NCBI GenBank assembly: GCA_015520735.1
Contig: WAPN01000001.1
Coordinates: forward strand, 1-64,000
Origin: Desulfurococcales archaeon
Lineage (GTDB): Archaea; Thermoproteota; Thermoprotei_A; Sulfolobales; Desulfurococcaceae
DNA: 64,000 bases
Reading direction: 5' to 3'
The notes beneath the pieces are model-generated. The model saw nothing but the letters and a program-made list of their open reading frames with translations. It ran no database searches and was not told the origin of the DNA. Positions 27,055 to 35,690 of this stretch are shown here, in pieces (within the stretch, counting starts at the first letter, position 1; each line of letters begins with the position of its first letter). The translations under genes and the position numbers were made by a program.

Positions 27055-29505
27055 ATGACCACAACGAAGTTTCCATCATCATTTACGAGATTCCTACGCG
27101 AATTAGGGAAAAGCGTTGGTTTCTTGGTACAGAACAAGTACAGAGCTATGATTGTACTATCTGGAAGTGATCCGGAGAAACTCGGTTTATTCGCAGCAAA
27201 GACCATAATGTATTATGAGAAACAGCGTCACAAATATGATAAACAAAAACAGTATAAGGGGCTCTACGTATTCCATGACGAATTCGACGATGCTGTTCTA
27301 CAGAAGCAAGTATTTGAAGAGAGCATTCTAGATAAATCAAAATATACAATATTTAAGTACACTGTCTACGAGGTCAGCGAGAAATACCTCGGCTCGACAT
27401 TCTCGTTCCTAGTCATGGATCTGACAAAAGATCTAAAGCCAAATGATCTCGGAAGACTAATCGGGATAGTAGAAGGTGGCGGCCTCATAATACTTCTCGT
27501 CCCACCATGGAAGAAATGGGATAATATAATGACCATATTCAAGAGAAACCTTACTGTCCCACAGTTCCCCGAACCTAGACATATATTCATTAAATGGGTG
27601 AAAGAGAAGCTTCTCGAATTTGAAGGCATAGGAATATACGATGTTGATACCAGGAAAACCATTAAGAAGTACTCCAAGCCTCTAGGCCAGGCTAGAGGCA
27701 CCAAGAAAATATCTATTCCTCAGAAGACATTATTCCCAAAAATAGTATACGAGAAAGCACTTACACAGGATCAGGTAGAAATAATCAAGCTCATGGAACA
27801 ACTCTACGAAAAGCCGAAACATGGAAAGAAGAGAGTAATAGTGATCACCGCTGATAGAGGGAGGGGTAAATCATGTGCAGTAGGAATAGGTGCTGTTGGA
27901 TTAATCCATATGTTGAAGAAAGTGAAGCCTAAGCCAAGAATCCTCATAACCGCGCCGAGACCCAGCAATGTACAAAGCCTGATGATGCTGGCTCGCACAG
28001 TCCTTGATGCGCTAGGCTACGACTACAAGGCGATAAAGCGGGAAGGTAATGTGATCGAACTCAGAGGAGAACGGTTTAGCATAGAGTACTGGGAACCGAT
28101 AAACATACCTAGGATACGTGGAGACATAGTAATAGTAGATGAGGCAGCTGGAATCCCTGTCCCAATGCTACACAGGATATGGCGGGCACATAGCAGGCTC
28201 GTCTTTTCAACAACAATACACGGCTATGAAGGAGCCGGTCGAGGCTTCAGTGTAAGATTTCTCAAGAAACTCGAAGAAGACAAGAAGACCATACTGTACA
28301 AATACGAGATGACAGAACCTATACGATACAGTGCCGACGACCCAATCGAGAAGTGGCAGTTCAAAACACTCCTACTAGACGCTGAACCAGCGGAGCTTAC
28401 ACAAGAGGATCTCGAGGACATAAAGAATAAGGATCTCATATATGTGGAATACGACCCCGCTTACCTCTTCAGCAAAGAAGGAGAAGAAGAGCTCCGCCAG
28501 CTGTTCGGAATATATGTCCTAGCCCACTATAGAAACGAGCCAGATGACCTGGGAATGATTGCTGATGCGCCACACCATATTGTCAGAGCAGTGAAGACCA
28601 GACACGGAAAAATAGTCTGTGCACTACAGATAGCATGCGAGGGCAGGATAGACGAAGAACTAGCCAAAGAGCTACTTAAAGGAGGAAAAATACCTGGCAA
28701 CATAATTCCCGACAGGTTTCTGAAACACGCTAGATACGTAGATTTCGCGAAACTCTTCGGCTTAAGGATAGTGCGAATAGCAACACATCCCGATGTGCAG
28801 GGAAAAGGAATAGGTAGTTGGGGCCTGGAAAAAGTCGAAAAGGAGGCTAGAGAAAAGGGGTATGATTGGATCGCAGCAGGATTCGGCGTTAACCCTGAGC
28901 TTCTCAGATTCTGGATCAAGAATGATTTCATACCGGTTCATATAAGCCCCGACCGTAATCCTGTAAGCGGAGAATACACACTATTGGTAATCAAGCCGAT
29001 AAGCAGTGAAGCCGAGAAAATGGTCATTATGGCTAACAAGGAGTTCAAGCTGAAACTGCTTGATAGTTTACCAGTAAATTATCAAGATATGGAGATAGAA
29101 GTCGCGCTACAGCTGCTCTCCTCTGGTGAACCAATACTCGATGATATCCCCGAACACATCTTCTCGCCTGTACAGCTTGAGCGTCTATGGGTTTACTGCA
29201 TGGGGCCAATGACTTTTGAGGCAGCCGCTGACCTAATGAATAAGATCGCAAAGATACATTGGCTCGTTCCGAAAGATAAGAGGCCTGAACTCTCCAAGAT
29301 CCGTGAAGTAATCCTTATCGGTAAGGCACTACAGGGCAGGACATGGGAAGAGCTACGGGAGCAGTACAGCGTTCTTCTAAAAGACCTCCATGCGTTCGCC
29401 CATGATATAGCATGTCGTTACTTCAGATTTCTCACAAAGCTAGATCCTACCGCTTATGAGCCTGGTATAAAAGAGACGGACTATGACCTAAACATTATCG
29501 TCTAG
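27055..29505 (+). CDS. tmcA: tRNA(Met) cytidine acetyltransferase TmcA family (NAT10/Kre33-like)
   Basis: Makes N4-acetylcytidine in tRNA and, in thermophilic archaea, widely in rRNA, raising thermal stability. The 816-aa chain has an N-terminal DUF1726-like domain, then a helicase/ATPase module with ITADRGRGKSCAVGIG near residue 265 and VIVDEAAGIPVP. A GNAT acetyltransferase domain follows, with IATHPDVQGKGIGSWGLE near 580, and a C-terminal tRNA-binding region. An AT-rich promoter (TAGATAAATAGG) lies just upstream of the ATG. Its last 18 nt overlap the convergent KaiC-like gene, so antisense interference at the 3' ends is possible. Confidence 0.93.
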   Translation: MTTTKFPSSFTRFLRELGKSVGFLVQNKYRAMIVLSGSDPEKLGLFAAKTIMYYEKQRHKYDKQKQYKGLYVFHDEFDDAVLQKQVFEESILDKSKYTIFKYTVYEVSEKYLGSTFSFLVMDLTKDLKPNDLGRLIGIVEGGGLIILLVPPWKKWDNIMTIFKRNLTVPQFPEPRHIFIKWVKEKLLEFEGIGIYDVDTRKTIKKYSKPLGQARGTKKISIPQKTLFPKIVYEKALTQDQVEIIKLMEQLYEKPKHGKKRVIVITADRGRGKSCAVGIGAVGLIHMLKKVKPKPRILITAPRPSNVQSLMMLARTVLDALGYDYKAIKREGNVIELRGERFSIEYWEPINIPRIRGDIVIVDEAAGIPVPMLHRIWRAHSRLVFSTTIHGYEGAGRGFSVRFLKKLEEDKKTILYKYEMTEPIRYSADDPIEKWQFKTLLLDAEPAELTQEDLEDIKNKDLIYVEYDPAYLFSKEGEEELRQLFGIYVLAHYRNEPDDLGMIADAPHHIVRAVKTRHGKIVCALQIACEGRIDEELAKELLKGGKIPGNIIPDRFLKHARYVDFAKLFGLRIVRIATHPDVQGKGIGSWGLEKVEKEAREKGYDWIAAGFGVNPELLRFWIKNDFIPVHISPDRNPVSGEYTLLVIKPISSEAEKMVIMANKEFKLKLLDSLPVNYQDMEIEVALQLLSSGEPILDDIPEHIFSPVQLERLWVYCMGPMTFEAAADLMNKIAKIHWLVPKDKRPELSKIREVILIGKALQGRTWEELREQYSVLLKDLHAFAHDIACRYFRFLTKLDPTAYEPGIKETDYDLNIIV

Positions 29506-30312
29506 TTCCTCAATATCAGTTGATGAGAGCTCTTGCTCTTTTTTAAGTTGTGCCTGTATGATTTTTCTTATTACCGATGATGGCAGCATAATATCCTCTC
29601 TCGTAGCGTTATATGGGCCTTTAACAATTATGCCCTTACCGTTAACGATATCGATCTCATAGACTCTCTTATCATGGTCTGTTTGCCTCATTTTCTCAAT
29701 GATCAGAAATCTTCTGAGGTACCCGCCCATTATTTTCTTTCTGAACCTGATTATTCCATCAGCAACATGCTCTATACCGAATCCGAATCCTAGGCTTGTC
29801 GTTACAGCATATTGGCTTGTCAATATCATTGTTAAGTCCCACTTTGAGAGTCTACGTTTTATGACATAACTGTACTTTCTAGCCATAGCGGGTTTATCTA
29901 GCCAGAAGGCGCTCATGGAATCTATCACGAGTCTTGCATGTCCATAGCCTAGAGTCCTCTTAGCATCCATTATCTTCGATATAAGTTCTTCCACGGTAAG
30001 TTCTCTCAGACTCCAGGGATCACCATGCTCACCCATTAGGGCATCAATGATTATCAATTCTCCCCTACGCACAGCATCTCTGAACTTGAAGCCGAACATC
30101 TCTGCTTGTCTGATAACACTTTCACGCGATTCCTCGGTAGTCACGTATATGCCTTTCTCACCATTCTTTATACCAGCAGCTATGAAGTGTAAAGAGAATA
30201 TTGTTTTGCCTGTACCTGGCTCACCTACAACCGCTATTGTGAAGCCCCGGGGTATGCCTCCCTTAAGCATCCCGTCTATCTCGGAGATACCTGTTGACAG
30301 CCTCTCGATCAT
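29488..30312 (-). CDS. KaiC-like ATPase, second paralogue
   Basis: A 274-aa single KaiC-domain ATPase: STGISEIDGMLKGGIPRG, Walker A (GEPGTGKT) near residue 30, VTTEESRESVIRQAEMFGF, Walker B (RLVIDSMSAFWLDKP) and FGIEHVADGIIRF. A charged C-terminal tail (QLKKEQELSSTDIEELDDNV) is absent from the 23781 paralogue. Start (ATG at 30312) and the stop of the upstream 98-aa gene overlap by one base, so the two are translated together and may interact. KaiC-like proteins in archaea have been linked to motility and signalling, but no such genes are near. Role unknown. Confidence 0.87.
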   Translation of the reverse strand: MIERLSTGISEIDGMLKGGIPRGFTIAVVGEPGTGKTIFSLHFIAAGIKNGEKGIYVTTEESRESVIRQAEMFGFKFRDAVRRGELIIIDALMGEHGDPWSLRELTVEELISKIMDAKRTLGYGHARLVIDSMSAFWLDKPAMARKYSYVIKRRLSKWDLTMILTSQYAVTTSLGFGFGIEHVADGIIRFRKKIMGGYLRRFLIIEKMRQTDHDKRVYEIDIVNGKGIIVKGPYNATREDIMLPSSVIRKIIQAQLKKEQELSSTDIEELDDNV

Positions 30313-30605
30313 TAAATACCCCCATGAATTACTGACCTATACTCCCTTATATTGATCTTATAGCCAGGGAAAACTTCTTTTACGACAGGCAAAACCATTG
30401 ATAATACCTTATTGCATAGTTCACCGCCTGAGTCAACATAGACCCTTACACATATCTCGTTATACCCTGGATAAACATGGACTCCTAAAACCATGTGTTC
30501 ACCGTACATTATTCTATAGCTGTATGAATGGCGCGAGACATAGATGCCCTGTCCAAGCAACTCAAACACGAACTTATCAAGTTTTTCTCTATTAATCCAG
30601 CCCAT
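30312..30605 (-). CDS. Hypothetical protein coupled to KaiC-like ATPase
   Basis: Not recognised. About 97 aa, alpha/beta: MGWINREKLDKFVFELLGQG, then GVHVYPGYNEICVRVYVDSG and a C-terminal EVFPGYKINIREY. Soluble, with two cysteines. The ATG at 30605 is preferred (AGGTG 6 nt upstream) over the GTG three codons earlier. It overlaps the KaiC-like gene by one base. A small partner gene coupled to a KaiC-like ATPase suggests a regulator or adaptor, but the sequence gives no direct evidence. Confidence 0.6.
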   Translation of the reverse strand: MGWINREKLDKFVFELLGQGIYVSRHSYSYRIMYGEHMVLGVHVYPGYNEICVRVYVDSGGELCNKVLSMVLPVVKEVFPGYKINIREYRSVIHGGI

Positions 30606-30656
30606 ATCATACACCTAGTCAATAATATAAGAATACACCCGAATAATACCAATCAT

Positions 30657-30719
30657 AGAAATGATGTAGCTCGAAAGGGCTGAGACTAAAGCATGATGAG
30701 CCCGCGCAGGTCTGATCAT
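30657..30719 (+). ncRNA. C/D box guide sRNA
   Basis: The architecture is complete for an archaeal C/D sRNA. Box C is ATGATGT at 30661-30667, then exactly 12 nt, box D' CTGA at 30680-30683, a 9-nt linker, box C' ATGATGA at 30693-30699, exactly 12 nt, and box D CTGA at 30712-30715. The guides are AGCTCGAAAGGG (D') and GCCCGCGCAGGT (D). By the fifth-nucleotide rule they predict 2'-O-methylation of U in CCCUUUCGAGCU and of G in ACCUGCGCGGGC. Neither target occurs in the 616 nt of 16S visible here. Ends are approximate. It lies just upstream of the UbiX-family gene. Confidence 0.85.
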
Positions 30720-30745
30720 TCACCCAATGTTTAGGTGGCTGACAT

Positions 30746-31342
30746 TTGAGAAAAGGCCTGGTTATAGGCGTTAGTGGTGCTAGCGGAGTAGTCTACACGT
30801 ATGCTCTCCTAAGTAATATTGATCTGTTGAGCAAATACTATAAGAGAATATATATTATTGAGACAAAATTCGCCCGAAAAATCGCTGAGCATGAGATAGG
30901 TACAACAATTTCTACAATAGCACAGAGACAAGGGATTGATGTTTTCGATGAGGATGATATGGACTCCATACTGGCAAGCTCGAGTAATCTAATCAATCAC
31001 GACATGATCATAGTACCCTGTAGTCTTAATACAATTGCAAAACTAGCTCATGGTATACAGGATAACTTGTTGCTCCGTACAGCCTTATCTATTATAAGGA
31101 TGAAGGGCAAACTCGTAATCGTGTTTCGAGAAACACCTTTATCCCTTATAGATCTGGAGAATCTAGCCAAACTAGCAAGGATTGGAGCGATTATTCTTCC
31201 AGCATCTCCTGCCTTTTACCATAAACCCGTAAGTATAAAAGACCTTATTGACTTTGTCGTTGGCAAAATACTAGATGTTCTTGATATTGAACACAATATT
31301 TATCGTCGCTGGAAAGGTCATCTAAACTCATCTATATCATAG
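30746..31342 (+). CDS. UbiX/Pad1-family flavin prenyltransferase-like protein
   Basis: A flavoprotein-fold protein of 198 aa. It has the N-terminal GVSGASGVVYTYALL, a middle HDMIIVPCSLNTIAKLAHGI (the PCS[M/L]NT flavin site), VFRETPLSLIDLENL and ILPASPAFYHKP. In UbiX these positions bind FMN and dimethylallyl phosphate to make prenylated FMN for UbiD decarboxylases. No UbiD homologue is in the window. TTG start with AGGTGG about 8 nt upstream. The last 25 nt overlap the convergent cysteine-rich gene. Family certain; the exact product is inferred. Confidence 0.85.
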   Translation: MRKGLVIGVSGASGVVYTYALLSNIDLLSKYYKRIYIIETKFARKIAEHEIGTTISTIAQRQGIDVFDEDDMDSILASSSNLINHDMIIVPCSLNTIAKLAHGIQDNLLLRTALSIIRMKGKLVIVFRETPLSLIDLENLAKLARIGAIILPASPAFYHKPVSIKDLIDFVVGKILDVLDIEHNIYRRWKGHLNSSIS

Positions 31343-31734
31343 TCTTCTATCTCCTCCATTTCTCTGAATAATTCTTCATCACTTGTTTCCTTACGTGTTT
31401 TCTCGAGTGCTTTCGCACATTTCCCGTCAGGTAACATCGAATTTAACCTGCATGCAGCATATTTGCACTCGGCGCCTATACACTCGCTTCCGGTTAGCCT
31501 ACAATAAGCTACCTTCTTGATTTTGCCTCTGTACGACTTATTTACTACAACCTTTGCCCTCTTAGTACATATGAAGAATGGACATAATGGATTACAATGT
31601 ATACCTAGCGGCATCGGATACTGGGGCCTGAGAGGTCTAGGCTTATGAAACTGTTCGCCTCTCCCCTCACGTTTATATGGTCGTCGGTAATCTCTATGGT
31701 ATGGATTGTACTGCCTGGGCAATGCTTTTTTCAC
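31318..31734 (-). CDS. Cysteine-rich hypothetical protein
   Basis: Not recognised. It has 138 aa in three parts: a basic, tyrosine/arginine/proline-rich N-terminus (RQYNPYHRDYRRPYKREGR), a cysteine cluster (HCNPLCPFFICTKRAK, CRLTGSECIGAECKYAACRL, then DGKCAK) with nine or more cysteines, and an acidic tail (DEELFREMEEIEDYDID). The cysteines could hold zinc or an iron-sulfur cluster. The basic N-terminus could touch RNA. It is convergent and overlapping with the UbiX-like gene and on the same strand as the tRNA endonuclease gene, 92 nt downstream of it. Confidence 0.62.
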   Translation of the reverse strand: MKKALPRQYNPYHRDYRRPYKREGRGEQFHKPRPLRPQYPMPLGIHCNPLCPFFICTKRAKVVVNKSYRGKIKKVAYCRLTGSECIGAECKYAACRLNSMLPDGKCAKALEKTRKETSDEELFREMEEIEDYDIDEFR

Positions 31735-31826
31735 CTAGTATTAGGGCGCAGTACATCTTTGATCTCATCGATATTTGACACCATACTATTATCTCGTAGG
31801 GAGGCTATTATTAATTATCTCTTATG

Positions 31827-32351
31827 TTATGGCTTCCACCATGTAAACAGCAGGTACCTTATATTTTCCTCACCCGTAACAGCCAGGATGAGTTTCTTCC
31901 TCACACTATGGAGCAACCTACCCATTCTAACAATCTCTATTGGATCGATGGACTCCCGTGAATCATAAACATGGGCACCATACGGGGCATGGTCTATACC
32001 GGGACCAAAACGATATACTAGGTAATCACATCCAAACTTTAGTCCTCTTCTCACTATGAAGCCGCGCCTCCTTAGATCCTTGTAAACAGCATATAATTTG
32101 TGGAACCTTGGGATCGCTTTTATCGAGAAATCCTTAATCTCCTCTATACCGAGCTTCCTGGCCCCAGAATATATTTCGAGAACACCATTCTCGGCGAGAT
32201 ACAATGCTTCTAACATCGATAGCTCGAGCGGTGAACGGATACATTTATCTTTAGGCTTGGCTACACCAAGAAACGTCCCATAGTAGCCTAACTCCCAATA
32301 AAGAATATTAGCACATTCATAATCAGGCACAATTACACGGTTGTAGAGCAA
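31827..32351 (-). CDS. endA: tRNA-splicing endonuclease (EndA)
   Basis: Cuts bulge-helix-bulge introns from archaeal pre-tRNAs and pre-rRNA. The catalytic triad is visible in the C-terminal domain: Tyr in FGCDYLVYRFGPG, His in DHAPYGAHVY and Lys in SVRKKLILAV. The TTG at 32351 gives 174 aa. The open frame continues upstream (residues NIKCKGYL before LYNRVIVPD) and lines up with the first strand of crenarchaeal EndA, so the true start may be earlier, at a non-standard codon overlapping the PhoU-like gene. Crenarchaeal enzymes usually need a second, structural subunit, not seen here. Five intron-containing tRNAs in the window are its likely substrates. Confidence 0.9.
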   Translation of the reverse strand: MLYNRVIVPDYECANILYWELGYYGTFLGVAKPKDKCIRSPLELSMLEALYLAENGVLEIYSGARKLGIEEIKDFSIKAIPRFHKLYAVYKDLRRRGFIVRRGLKFGCDYLVYRFGPGIDHAPYGAHVYDSRESIDPIEIVRMGRLLHSVRKKLILAVTGEENIRYLLFTWWKP

Positions 32352-32383
32352 ATAGCCCTTACACTTAATGTTTTCAATGTTTT

Positions 32384-33082
32384 CTAAGCTATTAATGCTC
32401 TCTGTAGTGCTAGGTATCGTAGATCCTCACCAAGCTCCTTAATAGTGTCAGCTGTATTCTCCATGAAATCAACCGCGTCTTTCAGAACCATGAGCCCCAC
32501 GATATTATCAGCATACTTAGAGTACAGTGTGAATGTAATGTGTCTATAGAGCTCGTCAATCTTACTCTCTAGATCATTGATGCTTTTCACCTTCTGAAGC
32601 GCTTTCTTAGGATCTATTCTCAGCTTTGATAAGCCATCACAGAAACTATCATATTCCGCTATAAGGGCTGCAGCGATCTCCTTTAATAACCCAAAGAGTT
32701 CCTCATCCATATTAAGTCCCTTAGTCCTATACAGTGCTAATCTATATGAAGCACCATCTAGTAACTGGGATGAACGATCTATTTTTAGAGCTAAATCTAT
32801 GTAGAGACTACGATTAGTAACAGCATCACCAAGTCTTACTAGGTATTCCATGAACATTATCCTGTTATCTTCAACGTTATCCTTGAGACCTCGTAGCTTA
32901 GTGTAGAGTCTCTGAAAATCGGTGTTTTCTCTTATATTAACAACTATTTCATTGAATGACCTGAATACATCGCTTGCAAGCCTCGCTAAATTGGTTAAAC
33001 TCTCATGTATATGCATTTCCGCTAATGATTCATTAGCATTATATTCTGCCACGGATGACACCTCGTTTAATACATTATCCAA
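32384..33082 (-). CDS. PhoU-like/DUF47 family protein
   Basis: An all-alpha protein of 232 aa with two repeated helical bundles. The C-terminal segment, VDFMENTADTIKELGEDLRYLALQR, is the signature of the DUF47/PhoU-like family that accompanies Pit-type phosphate or metal transporters. No Pit transporter lies nearby, so the partner is unknown. No signal peptide or membrane helix. It is divergent from the radical SAM gene (67 nt between starts) and immediately upstream of endA, possibly overlapping its true start. Confidence 0.65.
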   Translation of the reverse strand: MDNVLNEVSSVAEYNANESLAEMHIHESLTNLARLASDVFRSFNEIVVNIRENTDFQRLYTKLRGLKDNVEDNRIMFMEYLVRLGDAVTNRSLYIDLALKIDRSSQLLDGASYRLALYRTKGLNMDEELFGLLKEIAAALIAEYDSFCDGLSKLRIDPKKALQKVKSINDLESKIDELYRHITFTLYSKYADNIVGLMVLKDAVDFMENTADTIKELGEDLRYLALQRALIA

Positions 33083-33148
33083 GTATCAGGGATATATAAG
33101 GGATACCTATAGAACCGATATATTCAGACACGAACACGGGAGAGAATT

Positions 33149-34759
33149 TTGACAGACGTTTTAGTCATTGATGCTCTAGCCAGGTTTAGAGGTAAAAGAT
33201 ATTCCACATTCGATGTAGTTGGAGCAGGTCCTAGAATAGTGGCAGGAATACTTGAATCACTGGGGTACAATGTGCTTTTACTCAGTTACGAAAAACTCCT
33301 CGAGAACAAACAATTGGTTAGAAATTATCCTATAATACTTATTTCTATTATGTCACAAGACATTGGCGCATTAGGTAGAATACATAAACTGATAGAAAGA
33401 TACAATAGCCGGGCAAAGTTAATCATTGGAGGCCCAGGTTCATATGATTATGAAACAATATTGGAGAAAGGACTTGCAGACCTCGTAATCATTGGCGAGG
33501 GAGAGATACCGTTACAAAAACTTTTCGGAGAGAAAGGGCCAGAGACTATTAACGAGCCAGAAGAACTAGCAAAAATACCAGCCCTAGCGTATAGAGATAG
33601 AGGCTCTATTAGGGTTACGAGCCCGAGCATCCATACACCAAAAGGTATACTTGATAAATTGAAGCCTTGGACAAAGATACAGTTATCATATGATAAGCCA
33701 TGGATTCTCAGAATATATGTTGAGACCATCAGAGGATGCAGCAATTTCATGAGACCCAGGCTAGGTTTCCTTGGATGTATCCACTGTAATATTTGTGTAA
33801 AGGGGCCTCTACATGCGAGGCTCAAATGTCCAGCAAACATTCCCCCTGGTTGTGGTTTTTGCAGCGTACCGGCATTATTCGGACCTCCACGGTCGAGAAG
33901 CGTAGAGTCTATAGTTTCTGAGGTAGAGGAGCTTATTGAAAACGGAGCTGAAAGAATAGTGCTTAGTGCCCCTGATTTCCTCGATTATATGAGAGAGGAA
34001 CTAGTACACCCTCAGCCTCTCACGGATCCTTGTAATCCTCCACCCAATCATGAAGCTATTGAAAAACTACTATCGCGCCTCCATGATATAGAAGAAATTA
34101 AACATGGAAAAGTAAAGATCTTCATTGAGAACATCAAGGCCTGCTTGGTCGACGCAAAAGTCGCAAGAATCTTTGAAAGATATCTAAAAGGAACCCCTAT
34201 ACACATCGGGCTTGAGACTGGCGATAAAGAGTACAATGAGCTCATAGGAAAACCCGCCGACCCTGTAAAAGTATTATTGGCCTGCAGAATACTGAGAAGC
34301 CATGGGCTAAGACCCTACATCTATTTAATGTACGGATTACCGTATCAAGTCTTTAAAACATATAGAAAAACACTCACCGTAGTCAAAAAATTGGAAGAAG
34401 CAGGTGTTGAAAAAATTACACTTTACAAATATACCCCGCTACCTCGAACAGCCTTTCAAAATCTAAAGCCGCAGATTGGAAAATACAAAGACATAATCGC
34501 GGCGATCAAGAGACGCATTCAGCGATTCAATTATTCTAGGAAAAAGAGTTTGTTAAACAAGTCTGTAGAAGCCTATCTTATTCTCAATAAGGAAAACATG
34601 AAATGGTACGGATATCCTGTCATGCATGGCCCAACAATTTTCATTAGAGATCGGCTTGAAGAATCTATGGATGGAGCACGTGCTCTTGTAAAGATAGTTG
34701 GGATCTCATCTAGATATGTACGGGGTAAAGTGATCAGGATAATATCCCGCTATAGGTAA
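33149..34759 (+). CDS. Radical SAM protein with B12-binding-like N-terminal domain
   Basis: A 536-aa archaeal Fe-S oxidoreductase (COG1031-like). An N-terminal cobalamin-type Rossmann domain (GAGPRIVAGILESLGYNVLLL, IIGGPGSYDYE, VIIGEGEIPLQ) is followed by a radical SAM barrel with ETIRGCSNF and CPANIPPGCGFCSVP, then HIGLETGDKEYNELIGKP and YLMYGLPYQ. A C-terminal TRAM-like segment (ARALVKIVGISSRYVRGKVI) suggests an RNA substrate, as in MiaB relatives. Cysteine spacing is unusual: C-x7-C-x2-C, with another four cysteines just before it. TTG start behind GGGAGA. Substrate unknown. Confidence 0.8.
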   Translation: MTDVLVIDALARFRGKRYSTFDVVGAGPRIVAGILESLGYNVLLLSYEKLLENKQLVRNYPIILISIMSQDIGALGRIHKLIERYNSRAKLIIGGPGSYDYETILEKGLADLVIIGEGEIPLQKLFGEKGPETINEPEELAKIPALAYRDRGSIRVTSPSIHTPKGILDKLKPWTKIQLSYDKPWILRIYVETIRGCSNFMRPRLGFLGCIHCNICVKGPLHARLKCPANIPPGCGFCSVPALFGPPRSRSVESIVSEVEELIENGAERIVLSAPDFLDYMREELVHPQPLTDPCNPPPNHEAIEKLLSRLHDIEEIKHGKVKIFIENIKACLVDAKVARIFERYLKGTPIHIGLETGDKEYNELIGKPADPVKVLLACRILRSHGLRPYIYLMYGLPYQVFKTYRKTLTVVKKLEEAGVEKITLYKYTPLPRTAFQNLKPQIGKYKDIIAAIKRRIQRFNYSRKKSLLNKSVEAYLILNKENMKWYGYPVMHGPTIFIRDRLEESMDGARALVKIVGISSRYVRGKVIRIISRYR

Positions 34760-34834
34760 CAAGATTACAACATATGATCTATATTCTATATGCTACCGAT
34801 ATGTTAGTGTACCTGGATTATTGTAAGGAGCCTT

Positions 34835-35236
34835 CTAACCAATATCGTTAATTTCCGAAAGAAGATCCTTAAGCACCTCACTATACTTGCCACGGCCACC
34901 ACTCTTGTTATCTACTATTTCTTTGATCTCAATTACAAGGTCACGTATGTAGGGTATACTGACGGCCTCAAGGTATAATCGATACGTGTGGATATACTTC
35001 TCACTTAGATCATTCACACTACTTAGATTAATAGTATCAAGCATTCTTCGTACATTCTTGTATTTTTTCACGAGAAGTAGTATCCTACGAGCTAAGTGTA
35101 CGGCGGGCGAAAAATCCCCTCCAAGAACCTTTCCCTTGACTAGTTTTGCCTGATCTATAATTTTGTCAAAATCTTTAACCAGATCTCTGAGGATAATGAT
35201 TAAATCATTTATCTGGGATTGGTCCATCATGTTCAT
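34835..35236 (-). CDS. Hypothetical helical protein
   Basis: Not recognised. It has 133 aa, almost entirely helical and charged (DLIIILRDLVKDFDKIIDQA, AVHLARRILLLVKKYKNVRR, LVIEIKEIVDNK), with heptad-like leucine spacing that could form a helical bundle. No cysteines or membrane segment. The start overlaps the stop of the AbrB-like gene by 4 nt, so the two are co-translated and could work together, for example a regulator with its accessory subunit. That link is inferred from gene order only. Confidence 0.55.
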   Translation of the reverse strand: MNMMDQSQINDLIIILRDLVKDFDKIIDQAKLVKGKVLGGDFSPAVHLARRILLLVKKYKNVRRMLDTINLSSVNDLSEKYIHTYRLYLEAVSIPYIRDLVIEIKEIVDNKSGGRGKYSEVLKDLLSEINDIG

Positions 35237-35622
35237 GTCCCAGAGTATTTCCTGAGTGTTGCTATGCTGTTGTCGGCTACTCCTTTTTCCTCTAGCTCGG
35301 CAGGATATACGTACACGTTGTTGGTTCCAGGTTCGTCGATTATTGTGGCAGTGAATACAAATTTCTTCTTGCCAGCGACAACGATCTCGATCTTGTCTCC
35401 ATCATTTATGCCGAGCATCTTAGCTAATTCCCTGGGAACCCTTGCAGCGCCTTCTGGCAGATTGTCATCATATTTTATCCTAATTCTCTTCTCACGGAGC
35501 AGTTTCTGTCTTCTCCTCAGCTCGCTTGCAGGTGGCACTATTGAAACCAATTTCTTAATATCAATTTTCTGCTGAGGCTTAGCCCTCGTAGGCTCTGGGG
35601 TGTTTTTTTCTTTTTCAGACAT
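35233..35622 (-). CDS. Putative AbrB/SpoVT-like DNA-binding protein
   Basis: A 129-aa protein with a disordered, charged N-terminus (KEKNTPEPTRAKPQQK), a helical middle (ASELRRRQKLLREKRIRIKY) and a swapped-hairpin-like unit (LPEGAARVPRELAKMLGIND, then GDKIEIVVAGKKKFVFTA). This middle-to-end pattern of a conserved arginine followed by PRELAKMLGI and GDKIEI is what AbrB-type transcription regulators show. The rest is lineage-specific. It overlaps the following helical-protein gene by 4 nt and lies 68 nt downstream of glyS. Function as a regulator is inferred. Confidence 0.55.
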   Translation of the reverse strand: MSEKEKNTPEPTRAKPQQKIDIKKLVSIVPPASELRRRQKLLREKRIRIKYDDNLPEGAARVPRELAKMLGINDGDKIEIVVAGKKKFVFTATIIDEPGTNNVYVYPAELEEKGVADNSIATLRKYSGT

Positions 35623-35690
35623 GCATATCCCCTTTAAGCCGTGTTTCGAGAATTATTCTTTTAACAGCTGCCAGTCAAGTTAAGATAAAG

